A DNA stretch of 15,559 nucleotides from Acidobacteriota bacterium. Lineage in GTDB: Bacteria > Planctomycetota > Phycisphaerae > WQYP01 > JAJZKJ01. The stretch is taken from the NCBI GenBank assembly GCA_021804195.1, contig JAJZKJ010000009.1:1-15559 (forward strand), given 5' to 3'. The notes under the pieces were generated by a model, which made no database searches, was not told the DNA's origin, and was given only the letters and a program-made list of their open reading frames with translations. Shown here in pieces: positions 6,954-15,559 of the stretch. Positions within the stretch are counted from its first letter, which is position 1; each line of letters starts with the position of its first letter. Both the position numbers and the translations under genes were made by a program.

Positions 6954-6983
6954 ATGACATGATGGCCAAGCGCGCACTATATT
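6954..6983 (+). promoter_or_regulatory. Candidate sigma-70 promoter of the PD-(D/E)XK-like gene
   Basis: ATGACA (6954-6959, five of six to TTGACA) and TATATT (6978-6983, five of six to TATAAT) are separated by 18 bases. Transcription would start near 6990, only about 6-7 bases before the ATG at 6997. On the minus strand the same AT core reads as a TATAGT box facing the sigma gene, without a good -35. Confidence 0.55.
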
Positions 6984-6996
6984 GTCCCCAGCCATC

Positions 6997-8589
6997 ATGG
7001 CCAGCCCCGCACAAACCCGGCTCGAAGCCGCCAGCATAGCGCAGACCGTACGGCAATTTTTTCTGCTCCATCCCGACTGTGAACTGTTCGAAGCGGACGG
7101 CTCAAGCATGTTTCTCGGCGGCGAAGCCTGCGGATATTCATTGGAAACCCAGGCAGGTTGGGTTGTTGCCCATTGGTGGTCGCCGGCTTATAACATTGTG
7201 CGCCGCATCGAATCCGCCACCATGAGAGGCAGCCATTTGCGCCTTTTGTGCCGCCGCATGGGCCAGAGCCGATCCCAGGCCGTCTGGCTGCGTCCCCGGG
7301 CCGCGGGAAAAAATATCAGTCAGGATCGGGAAGAATTCCGGCTTCAACTGCTGGCCGCCATTCGCCAGCACTGGCCGGAATGGAAAGCTCGCATTTGCGG
7401 ACCCACGAGTTCCCCCTGGACCAAAGTCCTACTGGAATCGGGCGGACAGTTCATGGCCGTTCTGGCCACCGGACCATGCGAAAATCGGGCGGCCCACGAC
7501 GCGGCACTCACCCAGCTTCTCCTATGGCGGCATAGTTTACAGACGCGGCCGCCCAGAAGAATTCCGGCAGGATGGCATCTGATTTTTCCGGACACAAGCC
7601 CGGAGATGACTGATGGACTGGAATCATCCCCAGTGGTTCTGCCCCAATCGGCATGGAAGACAGCGGCGCTTCGCATCAGCGGCTTGCGCAAGGATCGCCC
7701 CATTCAACTTTGGCTGTTCTCGCACGAAAGGCCCTTGAGCCAGCCGGAACCTCTGCCCTTGCCGGCTTTGGTCTCACAAATTGGCCGGGCTCCCGATTCC
7801 AGCCGGGAATTTTCCGCAACAGCCAGGGAGTTGGCCCATCGGGCCGAGGCGATTTGCCCATCCGTGAAACTTGAGCGCGATGGCTCCGGCGGGGCATGCC
7901 TGCAATTGCATGGCCTGGAAATCGCCCGGCAAGCGCGCGGATTGGAACGGGGCGAGGCTGAATTCGTATTTGGCCTGGGCGGAGAAGAGCAATCCCCGCT
8001 GACGGCGGAAAATTGGCCTTTGTTTCAGCATTGGATCAGCCAGCTTTGCCAATTTCGGCGCGCCAAACCAGACAGCCTGGGCGCCATGTTCCCGCAAGAC
8101 GTTCACGAACGAAATATCTGGTACACCACCCAGCCCGAAGCGTGGCTGCAATCTCTGCTCCGGAACGATTTAGGCAACCTCGACCCGGACTGGAATCCAG
8201 ACCGCGTCTATTCGCAGGTCGTGGTTTCCGTTGCCGGTGATGCGGGCCGTTTGGATTTACTTCTGCTGAACCGTGCCGGCCGCATTTGCATTCTGGAGCT
8301 GAAGACCAGCGAAGATGCCGATTTCCCCTTGCAGGCCCTGGAATACTGGCTGCGTATCCGCCAACTGCATCGGGACGGGCGGTTGCAGGCCGCCGGCTAT
8401 TTCCCCGGCCGGGAACTGGCCCCTGCGGCGCCGCTCTTATTTTTGATCGCGCCGGCGCTGCGGCGCCATCCGGCGCACGAAATTCTGCTGGCGGAAATTT
8501 CCGCGGAAGTGCCCCTTACGCAGTTATTGTTGAATGAAAACTGGCGCGCCGGACCACGCCTGATCGAACGGCGCGAACGCCGGCCCTGA
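6997..8589 (+). CDS. Uncharacterised protein with a C-terminal PD-(D/E)XK nuclease-like core
   Basis: A 530-residue protein. The C-terminal third shows the order expected of the PD-(D/E)XK superfamily: an E-x-W-L helix (near 381), the strand VYSQVVV (404-410), D420 in GRLDLLLLN, E434-L-K436 in ICILELKTSED, and the helix PLQALEYWLRI with Gln446. All core catalytic positions are intact. The first ~370 residues match nothing I can name. A nuclease, DNA-repair or restriction-like role is possible, but ELK proteins also include non-nucleolytic relatives. The start at 6997 (ATG) is preferred to the TTG at 6982, which would lie upstream of the predicted transcription start. It stands alone: divergent from the sigma gene and convergent with the amidohydrolase. 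A weak hairpin (8569-8582) with six T at 8592-8597 may terminate it. Confidence 0.8.
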   Translation: MASPAQTRLEAASIAQTVRQFFLLHPDCELFEADGSSMFLGGEACGYSLETQAGWVVAHWWSPAYNIVRRIESATMRGSHLRLLCRRMGQSRSQAVWLRPRAAGKNISQDREEFRLQLLAAIRQHWPEWKARICGPTSSPWTKVLLESGGQFMAVLATGPCENRAAHDAALTQLLLWRHSLQTRPPRRIPAGWHLIFPDTSPEMTDGLESSPVVLPQSAWKTAALRISGLRKDRPIQLWLFSHERPLSQPEPLPLPALVSQIGRAPDSSREFSATARELAHRAEAICPSVKLERDGSGGACLQLHGLEIARQARGLERGEAEFVFGLGGEEQSPLTAENWPLFQHWISQLCQFRRAKPDSLGAMFPQDVHERNIWYTTQPEAWLQSLLRNDLGNLDPDWNPDRVYSQVVVSVAGDAGRLDLLLLNRAGRICILELKTSEDADFPLQALEYWLRIRQLHRDGRLQAAGYFPGRELAPAAPLLFLIAPALRRHPAHEILLAEISAEVPLTQLLLNENWRAGPRLIERRERRP

Positions 8590-8627
8590 AGTTTTTTGCC
8601 TGTTGACCCAGCCGCGGCCGTGCGCTG

Positions 8628-9509
8628 TCATTGCGCCGCACTCAGCATACCCGCGCCGTCATGAAAAGTTTTGGGCTGGAGGCCATACCATTGGCAGGCC
8701 GTGCCGCCCCAGATCATGGCCTGCTCCGGTTCGCTCAGGCGCTGCATGTAATTGCCCGCCAGTTGCAAAACTTTTTCATAATCTCCGGCCACCGTGCAGA
8801 CCGGCCAGTCAGAGCCGATCATCAGCCGTTTCGGCCCGAAGGTCTCGAGCGCGGTTTCGAAATAAAAATCAAAATCGCCCGCCCGCCACTGCGTCCAATC
8901 CGCCTCGGTAACCAGCCCCGAAACTTTGGCCGCCACATTCGGATAGCGCGCCAGCCGGGCCAGATCGCGGGCCCAGGGCTGGCGGGTTCCGCTGCGCACC
9001 GCGGGTTTGGCCAGATGATCAACAATAAAGCGCTGGCCGGGAAAACGCGCCACCAACTCGCAGGCAATGGGCAGATGCCGGGGATGGATCAATAAGTCAT
9101 ACGATAAATTGAAGGCTGCCAGCTGACGCAGGCCGGCGCGAAAATCCTCGCGCAGCATGAACCGGTCATCCGGCTCGTCCTGCAGCGTATGCCGCAAGCC
9201 GCGCAGGCGGGGATTCCGGGCCAGTTCCGCCAGCCGGGGGCGCACCCGCGGATCACATAAATCCACCCACCCCACCACGGCCTGAATCAGCGGATTCGCC
9301 TGGGCCAGATCCAACAGCCAGCAGGTTTCTTTTAGACTGCACCGGGCCTGCACGGCGACCGTCGCGCACACCCCGGCGCCCTCCGCCAGCGGCTTGAGAT
9401 CTTCCGGCAGAAAATCACGGCGCAGGCCCGCCATGTCATCGCCGATCCAGCCGTACTCCTCCGGCTGGTAGCGCCAAAAGTGCTGATGGGCATCGATGCG
9501 GACCGGCAT
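8628..9509 (-). CDS. Amidohydrolase, COG3618 lactonase-like family
   Basis: A 293-residue metal-dependent hydrolase of the amidohydrolase-2 type with a TIM-barrel pattern. It begins IDAHQHFW with the metal-binding H8-x-H10. Further family residues are H145 (IHPRH), H165 in IVDHLAKP, and D234 in GSDWPV. Relatives hydrolyse sugar lactones (L-fucono- or L-rhamnono-lactone) or 2-pyrone-4,6-dicarboxylate; the substrate cannot be read from sequence. The ATG at 9509 is chosen because the family starts just before the HxH strand; a GTG at 9560 would add 17 residues without known counterpart. There are no sugar-catabolism neighbours, so the pathway is unclear. It is divergent from the gene at 9594 and convergent with the one ending at 8589. 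Confidence 0.88.
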   Translation of the reverse strand: MPVRIDAHQHFWRYQPEEYGWIGDDMAGLRRDFLPEDLKPLAEGAGVCATVAVQARCSLKETCWLLDLAQANPLIQAVVGWVDLCDPRVRPRLAELARNPRLRGLRHTLQDEPDDRFMLREDFRAGLRQLAAFNLSYDLLIHPRHLPIACELVARFPGQRFIVDHLAKPAVRSGTRQPWARDLARLARYPNVAAKVSGLVTEADWTQWRAGDFDFYFETALETFGPKRLMIGSDWPVCTVAGDYEKVLQLAGNYMQRLSEPEQAMIWGGTACQWYGLQPKTFHDGAGMLSAAQ

Positions 9510-9593
9510 GGCTGGAGTCAGTTTACGCGCATTCTCTTCATCGTAGGCCGAGTTCAACACGATATTCTAGTATCTCAGCGTCATAGCCACTTT

Positions 9594-10415
9594 ATGTTCA
9601 CGACCCTCAGCGAACTGGAAACCGTCAGGCACGCCCGCTGGCGAGCCATGGCCGGCGAATCGCCCGCCCCCACTCCGCTTCAGGATTGGATTACGGCCCA
9701 GGGCCTCGCTCCTCTCAGCCCCTGGCCCTCGGCGCCTCCGTCGTTGGCCTGGCGCACCGAAACGCTCGCCGGCACCGACGGAATCATGCTGCAGGAGCTG
9801 GAAATCGCGCTGGAAAAGCAGCAAGTCATTGAAACTCCGCTCTGGCCCGTGCCGGTTTACATCGGGCGGGAATGCTTTCCCTGGGCCTACTCGCTGATCG
9901 GCGAACGCGACCTCGCCGGCGGCGTGCGGCGGCAAATGCGCATGGGCCGGCAGTCACCGTTGAGCGTGCAGATACTCGAACTGCTGCGGGCGCCTCATCC
10001 GCAAACCATTCCCGAGCTGCGGCGGGCGGTTGGCGGCGAGAAAACCTCGGAACTGGCCATCGCGGAAGCCCTGGAAAAACTTCAGTCCGCCGCATGGGTG
10101 CTGCGGCTGGGCCGGCGCGAGGGTCTGGGTTTGTGGCAAGCCACCAGTCTGGCCTGGCCCGAGTTGCCCCGGCTGGCTCAAACTTATTCCAAAGCCGGCG
10201 CGGCGGCCAATTTCATCATTCGTTATCTGGAATGCATGCTGGCGGCGACCGAACCTGAATTATCGGATTTTTTCCGGCCGCTGATACCGGCCTCCCGGCT
10301 GCAATCGGGATTGCGCGTCCTTACCTCCGGCGGCTATTTACGTCCCGCCAATATCGCCGGCACGCCCGCCTGGGAACTGACAGGCTCAGAACTTCCTGCT
10401 ATACAACCTGAATGA
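9594..10415 (+). CDS. Uncharacterised protein with probable winged-helix segment, possibly AlkZ-related
   Basis: A 273-residue protein. The N-terminal half has a Pro/Trp-rich stretch around 83-101 ([19 protein letters not shown]). Residues about 121-173 look like a winged helix: [21 protein letters not shown], then [19 protein letters not shown], then a short W-containing wing. The C-terminus (about 200-250) looks like a second helical DNA-binding module ending in [12 protein letters not shown]. This order loosely resembles AlkZ/YcaQ-related winged-helix proteins, some of which are DNA glycosylases for crosslink repair; the similarity is from memory and weak. The ATG at 9594 fits the divergent layout, though no Shine-Dalgarno is visible. 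It converges on lon with only 39 bases between stops. Confidence 0.65.
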   Translation: MFTTLSELETVRHARWRAMAGESPAPTPLQDWITAQGLAPLSPWPSAPPSLAWRTETLAGTDGIMLQELEIALEKQQVIETPLWPVPVYIGRECFPWAYSLIGERDLAGGVRRQMRMGRQSPLSVQILELLRAPHPQTIPELRRAVGGEKTSELAIAEALEKLQSAAWVLRLGRREGLGLWQATSLAWPELPRLAQTYSKAGAAANFIIRYLECMLAATEPELSDFFRPLIPASRLQSGLRVLTSGGYLRPANIAGTPAWELTGSELPAIQPE

Positions 10416-10454
10416 CCCGGCTTCAGCCAGCGGCCTCGCCACGGATTTTATTCT

Positions 10455-12845
10455 TTACTGGCGCAAGCCTTCGGCCATGGGAGCCGGCTGCACTGCCGTT
10501 TCCACCGGCTGCAGGGGAACCAGCGGACCCTCCAGCGCCAGCCCCAGCACCTCGTCCATGTTGGTGACCAGGCTGATCTTCATGGCCCCGCGAATCGGCT
10601 CTGGTATTTCTGACAGATCCTTTTCGTTGTCGCGCGGCAAGATCAGATTGAGAATGCCCATGCGATGGGCGGCCATCAGCTTTTCTTTCACGCCGCCGAT
10701 GGGCAGCACCTTGCCGCGCAGCGTAATCTCGCCCGTCATGGCCAGATCACGGCGCACCGGAATGCGGGTCAAGGCGCTGATGATGGCGGTGGCAATGGTA
10801 ATGCCGGCCGAGGGCCCATCCTTGGGGATGGCGCCTTCGGGCACATGCACATGGATATCCACATTGCGGTAAAAATCCCGCGGCAGGCCGAGCAAGTGGG
10901 CGCGGGAGCGTATATAGCTCATCGCGGCCTGGGCTGATTCCTGCATGACGTCACCGAGCTTGCCGGTCAGCGTCAGCTTGCCCTTGCCATCCATGAGCGT
11001 GACTTCGGTGGGCAGTATCTGGCCGCCCACTTCCGTCCAGGCCAGGCCGGTGGCCAGGCCAACTTCGCTTTGTTCCTCGTTGCGGGTATCGCGGTACTTG
11101 GGCACGCCCAGCATGTCCCGCACCACCTCCGGCGTGGCCTCCACCTGAACCTGGCTGCCTTCGCTGACCACGCGGCGGGCCATCTTGCGGGCCAGATTGC
11201 CGATTTCGCGCTCCAGGCTCCGGACTCCCGCCTCGCGGGTATAGCTGCTGATCACCGTGCGCAGCGCGTCTTCATTCAGGGTGAGCTGCTCCGGACGCAG
11301 ACCGCAGGCCTCGCGCTGCTTGGGCAGCAGAAAGCGGCGGGCGATTTCCAGCTTTTCCTGCTCCGTATATCCGCTCAGGCGGATAATCTCCATGCGGTCC
11401 TGCAAGGGCTGCGGAATGGTGTGCAGCACATTGGCGGTCGTGAGGAACATGACCTGCGACAGGTCGTATTCCACATCGAGGTAATGATCCATGAAGGTGG
11501 CGTTTTGTTCGGGATCCAGCACTTCCAGCAGCGCCGAGGCCGGATCGCCGCGAAAATCCACCCCCATTTTGTCCACTTCATCCAGCAGAAACACCGGGTT
11601 GATGGCGCCCGCCCGCTTCATCATTTGCAGAATCTGTCCCGGCAGGGCGCCGATATAGGTGCGGCGATGCCCCCGGATTTCCGCCTCATCGCGCACTCCG
11701 CCGAGGGACAGGCGCACGAATTTGCGTCCGGTGGCGCGCGCAATCGACATGCCCAGCGAGGTTTTGCCCACGCCGGGAGGGCCCACAAAACACAGAATGG
11801 AGCCGCGCGGCGTCTTCACCAGCTGGCGCACCGCCAGAAATTCCAGAATCCGCTGCTTGACTGAATCCAGCCCATAATGATCTTCATTCAGGATATTTTC
11901 CGCCGCCTGAATATCGCGCAGTTCCCGCGTCCGCTTTTTCCACGGCACGGCCAGCATCCAGTCGAGATAGTTGCGCGAGACCGTGGATTCCGCCGACATG
12001 GGCGGCATCTGCTCCAGCCGCTTCAGCTCCTGCAGGGCTTTTTCCTTGGCCGAGGCGTTCATGCCGGCGGCTTCGATCTTACGCTTCAGCTCGTCGAGCT
12101 CGCTTTTTTCCCCGCGCCCCAGCTCCTTCTGGATGGCCTTGATTTTTTCGTTCAGGTAATACTCTTTTTGCGCCCGTTCCATCTGGCGCTTCACCCGGCC
12201 CTGGATGGCCCGGTCCACGTTCAGCTTTTCGATTTCCAGGCTGATTTTTTCGGCCAGTTTTTCCAGCCGCGGGCCGGGCTCATAGAGCTCCAGCAGTTCC
12301 TGTTTTTCGGCTACCTTCAGCGGCAGATTGGCCGCGATGGTGTCGGCCAGGCGGCTGGCGTCTTCGCCCCGCACGGCATTGAGCATGGTTTCGTAATTGA
12401 GCGTCTGGTTCAGCTTGACGTACTGCTCGAACAGCCCGGTCACTTTCTGCGTCAGCGGCTCCAGTTGGGGCGTCATGGCCTCGCCGCGCTCCGGCGCCGG
12501 CCGCACCACCGCCTGGAATAAGCCTTCCTCCAGGGTCAGACTGACGATGCGGGCCCGCTCCAGACCCTCCACCAGCACCCGGATATTGCCATCGGCCAGG
12601 CGCACGCTTTGCACAATGCCGGCGATCACGCCGACGCTGTAAATCTCCTCCGGCTTGGGCTCATCCACGCTGGCGTCGTGCTGGGTGGCGAGAAAAATTT
12701 TCTTGTCCGCCGCCAGGGCATCTTCCAGTGCCCGCACCGAACTCTGGCGGCCCACCACAAAGGGGGTCATCATGTGCGGAAAAATGACCACATCCCGGAT
12801 GGGCATCATGGGCAAACGGCGGGTTTCCATTTTTTCTCGGCTCAT
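10455..12845 (-). CDS. lon: ATP-dependent protease Lon (LonA)
   Basis: A 796-residue cytoplasmic AAA+ serine protease. The substrate-binding N domain begins [15 protein letters not shown] (11-25). A coiled-coil-like linker (about 195-280) is followed by Walker A GPPGVGKT (355-362) and Walker B FLLDEVDK (419-426). The protease domain has catalytic Ser679 in KDGPSAG and Lys722 in GGVKEK, which fall at the E. coli LonA numbers. Lon degrades misfolded and regulatory proteins. It lies 129 bases after clpX, so it could be read through or have its own promoter. The start at 12845 has only a distant GGAAGG site; the Met at residue 6 is a fair alternative. The C-terminal ~25 residues are a Pro/Val/Ala-rich tail beyond the conserved domain. 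Confidence 0.98.
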   Translation of the reverse strand: MSREKMETRRLPMMPIRDVVIFPHMMTPFVVGRQSSVRALEDALAADKKIFLATQHDASVDEPKPEEIYSVGVIAGIVQSVRLADGNIRVLVEGLERARIVSLTLEEGLFQAVVRPAPERGEAMTPQLEPLTQKVTGLFEQYVKLNQTLNYETMLNAVRGEDASRLADTIAANLPLKVAEKQELLELYEPGPRLEKLAEKISLEIEKLNVDRAIQGRVKRQMERAQKEYYLNEKIKAIQKELGRGEKSELDELKRKIEAAGMNASAKEKALQELKRLEQMPPMSAESTVSRNYLDWMLAVPWKKRTRELRDIQAAENILNEDHYGLDSVKQRILEFLAVRQLVKTPRGSILCFVGPPGVGKTSLGMSIARATGRKFVRLSLGGVRDEAEIRGHRRTYIGALPGQILQMMKRAGAINPVFLLDEVDKMGVDFRGDPASALLEVLDPEQNATFMDHYLDVEYDLSQVMFLTTANVLHTIPQPLQDRMEIIRLSGYTEQEKLEIARRFLLPKQREACGLRPEQLTLNEDALRTVISSYTREAGVRSLEREIGNLARKMARRVVSEGSQVQVEATPEVVRDMLGVPKYRDTRNEEQSEVGLATGLAWTEVGGQILPTEVTLMDGKGKLTLTGKLGDVMQESAQAAMSYIRSRAHLLGLPRDFYRNVDIHVHVPEGAIPKDGPSAGITIATAIISALTRIPVRRDLAMTGEITLRGKVLPIGGVKEKLMAAHRMGILNLILPRDNEKDLSEIPEPIRGAMKISLVTNMDEVLGLALEGPLVPLQPVETAVQPAPMAEGLRQ

Positions 12846-12974
12846 AAAGCTGGCGGCGCTTCCTTCCGGCTATGCTTCATGGTAAACGATGACGCGGAGG
12901 GGCTCCGCGATTCAGACAGGAAAAAAATACCGGGCGCCTGAAGGGAGGGAATTTGCGGTCCGCGGCAGGGAGGG
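12846..12974 (-). promoter_or_regulatory. clpX-lon intergenic region with a hairpin
   Basis: These 129 bases between the clpX stop and the lon start hold a 7-bp perfect stem (12893-12899 with 12903-12909, 3-base loop). On the minus strand it is followed by TCATCGTTT rather than a clean T-run, so a terminator is doubtful. A TATTTTTTT tract lies just upstream of it (12925-12933). It may carry a separate lon promoter or attenuator. No convincing heat-shock promoter or CIRCE-like inverted repeat is visible. Confidence 0.35.
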
Positions 12975-14258
12975 TTATCCGGCTTTTTCCAGGGTTTGGA
13001 GGGCAATGTCGCGCTTTTTGACCATCTCGCGCGTGACCACGAACTCGCGCACGCGTTTCTGCGCCGGCAGGTGATACATCAGCTCCAGCATTAATTCTTC
13101 CAGAATCATGCGCAGGCCGCGGGCGCCCACTTTGCGCGCCAGCGCCTCGTCGGCGATTTCAGCCAGCGCGTCATCGTCGAAGCGAAGCTTGACATTTTCA
13201 AATTCAAACAGCTTTTGATATTGGCGCACCAGGGCATTGCGCGGCCGGGTCAGAATCTGAATCAGCGCCGCCCGGTCGAGGTCATCCAGCACGCCAATCA
13301 CCGGCAAGCGGCCGATGAATTCGGGGATCAGTCCGGCCCGGATCAGGTCCTGCGGCTGCACATGGCTGAGCAGTTCGGTGTCGCGCAGCCCCTGGGCGGC
13401 GACCTGCTGGGCGTCGCCTTCTTCGGAGCGGAAGCCCACCGCGCGCCGTCCCAGCCGGCGGGCGATGGTTTTTTCCAGCCCCACAAAAGCCCCGCCGCAG
13501 ATGAACAGGATGTTGGTGGTATCCACCGGAGTGAATTCCTGATGCGGATGCTTGCGTCCCCCCTGGGGCGGGACATGCGCCACCGTGCCTTCTAAAATCT
13601 TGAGCAGCGCCTGCTGCACCCCTTCCCCGCTGACATCCCGCGTAATCGAGGGGTTTTCGTCGCGCTTGGAAATTTTGTCGATCTCGTCAATGTAGATGAT
13701 TCCCTGCTGGGCCCGCGCCACATCGCCGTCGGCCGCCTGCAGCAGCTTTAAAATCACGTTCTCCACGTCTTCGCCCACATACCCGGCTTCGGTCAGGGTC
13801 GTGGCGTCGGCCAGCGCGAAGGGAACGTCCAGCATTTTGGCCAGGGTCTGGGCCAGCAGCGTCTTGCCCGTGCCGGTGGGCCCGATGAGCAGAATATTGG
13901 ATTTCTGCAGCTCGACTTCCGTGCCTCCGGCGGGCCGGCTGCGGTTCATATGCAGCCGCTTGTAATGGTTATAGACGGCGACCGCCAGTTTGATTTTGGT
14001 GCGCTCCTGGCCAATGACGTATTCGTCGAGAAAGCTTTTGACTTCCTGCGGCTTGGGCAGTTGCGCCATGCCCGGCGCGGCCGGCTGCAGGCGGTCGTCT
14101 TCCAGAATCGAATTGCACACCGAGACGCACTCGTCGCAAATGTAGGCGCGCGGATATTCGTTGGGGCTGGAAATCAGCTTCGCCACCGCATCCTGGTTCT
14201 TATGACAGAACGAACACCGCAAGGTCTCATCACTGCCGTTTTTTGTGCGCACGCCCAT
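12975..14258 (-). CDS. clpX: ATP-dependent Clp protease ATP-binding subunit ClpX
   Basis: A 427-residue AAA+ unfoldase that feeds substrates to ClpP. The N-terminal zinc-binding domain has Cys15, Cys18, Cys41 and Cys44. Walker A is GPTGTGKT (126-133), pore loop GYVGED (159-164), Walker B IIYIDEID (187-194), and an RKH loop lies at 235-237. VGF (274-276) corresponds to the IGF loop that docks on ClpP, and GARGLR (378-383) is sensor 2. The length and all motifs are normal. The start at 14258 has GAGGGGT close upstream. It follows clpP by 39 bases on the same strand, in the conserved tig-clpP-clpX-lon order. Confidence 0.98.
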   Translation of the reverse strand: MGVRTKNGSDETLRCSFCHKNQDAVAKLISSPNEYPRAYICDECVSVCNSILEDDRLQPAAPGMAQLPKPQEVKSFLDEYVIGQERTKIKLAVAVYNHYKRLHMNRSRPAGGTEVELQKSNILLIGPTGTGKTLLAQTLAKMLDVPFALADATTLTEAGYVGEDVENVILKLLQAADGDVARAQQGIIYIDEIDKISKRDENPSITRDVSGEGVQQALLKILEGTVAHVPPQGGRKHPHQEFTPVDTTNILFICGGAFVGLEKTIARRLGRRAVGFRSEEGDAQQVAAQGLRDTELLSHVQPQDLIRAGLIPEFIGRLPVIGVLDDLDRAALIQILTRPRNALVRQYQKLFEFENVKLRFDDDALAEIADEALARKVGARGLRMILEELMLELMYHLPAQKRVREFVVTREMVKKRDIALQTLEKAG

Positions 14259-14297
14259 ACCCCTCGTTGTTTGCCGCCCCGCGGCCCGGCGGCCGGT

Positions 14298-14972
14298 CTA
14301 TTTGTGTTTGAAAATGATTTCATCCACAATGCCGTAATCTTTCGCCTGCTGGGCATTCATGATGAAATCCCGCTCCACATCCCGCTCGATCTTGCTCAAG
14401 GCCTGCTTGGTATGCTGGGCCAGCACCTGATTGGTGATCTCGCGCATCCGCAGAATTTCCTTGGCATGGATGTCAATATCGGTGGCCTGGCCGGACAGCC
14501 CGCCCATCGAGGGCTGATGAATCAGCACCCGCGAATTGGGCAGCGCGAAACGCTTGCCCGGGGCCCCGGCGGCAAGCAGCAGCGCCGCCATGCTCGCCGC
14601 CTGGCCGATGCAGATGGTGGTCACGTCGGGTTTGATGAACTGCATGGTGTCGTAAATCGCCAGCCCCGCCGTAATCGAGCCGCCCGGACTGTTGATATAG
14701 AGCCATACATCTTTTTCCGGATCCTCGGCCGCCAGAAAAAGCAGCTGCGCGGTCACCAGATTGGCAATATTATCGTCAATCGGTGTGCCGATAAAAATAA
14801 TATTATCCCTCAGCAGGCGGGAATAAATATCGTAGGCCCGTTCGCCCCGGTTGGTCTGTTCGACCACCATCGGAACCAGCGCGCCCTGGGGAGGATCCTC
14901 TTCCCCGCCGCCCCAGTACGGCGTCCGCGCTGCCAGCTTCCGGCGTGCAATGGATAATTCTGAATGTTTCAT
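14298..14972 (-). CDS. clpP: ATP-dependent Clp protease proteolytic subunit ClpP
   Basis: A 224-residue serine protease that forms the degradation barrel for ClpX. The catalytic triad is intact: Ser127 in GQAASMAA, His152 in LIHQPSMGG, and Asp202 in ERDVERD. INSPGG (93-98) forms the oxyanion region. The ATG at 14972 overlaps the tig stop as ATGA, which argues for this start. It adds about 34 residues (a Lys/Arg-rich piece, then [11 protein letters not shown]) before the usual [20 protein letters not shown]. Either this is a propeptide removed on activation or translation begins at Met35. The rest matches canonical ClpP length and sequence closely. Confidence 0.96.
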   Translation of the reverse strand: MKHSELSIARRKLAARTPYWGGGEEDPPQGALVPMVVEQTNRGERAYDIYSRLLRDNIIFIGTPIDDNIANLVTAQLLFLAAEDPEKDVWLYINSPGGSITAGLAIYDTMQFIKPDVTTICIGQAASMAALLLAAGAPGKRFALPNSRVLIHQPSMGGLSGQATDIDIHAKEILRMREITNQVLAQHTKQALSKIERDVERDFIMNAQQAKDYGIVDEIIFKHK

Positions 14973-15559
14973 GATGCCATGGCGGGAGCGGCGGCTTGCA
15001 GCAGCCACTCCACGGTTTTTTCGTGGCGCAACGAGGCGCGCAGGCGGTCGAGCCCGCCGTTTTTTTCCAGCCGGGCGCGCAGCTCCGCCGGCGATTCCGG
15101 GCCGCGGGCGGCCAGCCGCTCGCATTCGGCCTGAATTTCCGCCTCGTCCACCTCCAGATGCTCCTGTTCCGCGATGCGATCCAGGATCAGCGCCGCTTTG
15201 ACCTGGCCCCGCGCCGATTCATGCTGTTCCCGCAGCAGCTGGTTCCAGTCCAGATTCATGCTCCGCGGATCCAGGCCTTGATGCATCAGCGATCGCAAGC
15301 CGCGTTCCAGCCGCACTTCCGCCTGCTGCTCCACCAGCGCCTCGGGCACCGGGAAATCATGCCGGGCCAGCAGTTGATCCACCACCTGCTGGCGGGCATT
15401 TTCTTCGGCGGCGTGCCGGCGCGATTGCAGTAAATTGGCCCGAATGCGGTCGCGCAATCCGGCAAGCGTCACCTCCGGCGCCGGTGTTTCGCCCGCGGCA
15501 TCGGCCTCGCCCGCCGCCGCGGATGGGGCCGGCGCGGGTTCCAGGGACCGGGCGAAATC
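14969..15559 (-). CDS. tig: Trigger factor, C-terminal part (5' end outside the window)
   Basis: 196 codons remain, running off the right edge. They cover the end of the PPIase-to-C-domain link (DFARSL) and the SurA-like C-terminal chaperone domain: [54 protein letters not shown], and a final [13 protein letters not shown]. Trigger factor is the ribosome-bound chaperone for nascent chains. Between DFARSL and LRDRIR lies an Ala/Pro/Glu-rich insert (codons in 15473-15541) that I do not expect in the family. The gene leads the tig-clpP-clpX cluster and shares an ATGA overlap with clpP. The ribosome-binding N domain is not in view. Confidence 0.92.
   Translation of the reverse strand, partial: DFARSLEPAPAPSAAAGEADAAGETPAPEVTLAGLRDRIRANLLQSRRHAAEENARQQVVDQLLARHDFPVPEALVEQQAEVRLERGLRSLMHQGLDPRSMNLDWNQLLREQHESARGQVKAALILDRIAEQEHLEVDEAEIQAECERLAARGPESPAELRARLEKNGGLDRLRASLRHEKTVEWLLQAAAPAMAS

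Noticed and set aside
8569..8597. Hairpin plus six T at the end of the PD-(D/E)XK-like gene
   Set aside because: The stem is 5 bp and the T-run starts about 9 bases after it; too weak to list as a terminator.
11070..12521. Long plus-strand frames (264 and 214 residues) opposite lon
   Set aside because: Shadows of lon; no domain patterns, and lon is fully supported by catalytic motifs.
13950..14957. 335-residue plus-strand frame opposite clpX and clpP
   Set aside because: It runs across two well-supported genes and their spacer; it has no recognisable motif or start signal.

Overview
The window is about 15.6 kb of GC-rich bacterial chromosome, most likely from an Acidobacteriota member. The main reason is Lon, whose N-terminal region matches the acidobacterial form as I remember it. 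Supporting signs are the trigger factor C-domain, the signal-peptide FecR-like proteins, the short CxH/CxxC protein and the 530-residue PD-(D/E)XK-type protein, all of which fit gene types I associate with that phylum. No database search was possible, so the assignment is inference. No tRNA, rRNA, CRISPR array, insertion sequence or phage gene was found, and no gap between genes exceeds about 165 bases.

Left part (1-6897). After the 3' end of an unidentified plus-strand gene (3-77), eight genes all read on the minus strand. In transcription order they are an ECF sigma factor (6897-6217), its zinc anti-sigma partner with an ATGA overlap (6220-5963), a 67-residue CxH/CxxC protein (5918-5715), signal peptidase I lepB (5596-4793), an AsmA-family envelope protein (4784-2262), a 180-residue protein starting 5 bases after the asmA stop (2256-1714), and two close FecR-like paralogues (1550-924 and 768-151). 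Each paralogue ends at a strong hairpin followed by a T-run. The block reads as envelope biogenesis plus stress control; that these genes form one regulon is a hypothesis.

Middle part (6997-10415). A plus-strand gene for a 530-residue protein with a C-terminal PD-(D/E)XK nuclease-like core lies divergent from the sigma gene and has a good sigma-70-like promoter placed so close that the mRNA would be almost leaderless. It converges on a minus-strand amidohydrolase of the lactonase-like COG3618 type. Divergent from that is a plus-strand gene for a 273-residue protein with a probable winged-helix segment, which converges on lon.

Right part (10455-15559). This is the classical cytoplasmic protein quality-control cluster on the minus strand: tig (3' part only), clpP (ATGA overlap with tig), clpX (39 bases on) and lon (129 bases on). 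Trigger factor folds nascent chains, ClpX unfolds substrates and feeds ClpP, and Lon is an independent AAA+ protease. All expected catalytic and nucleotide-binding motifs are intact.
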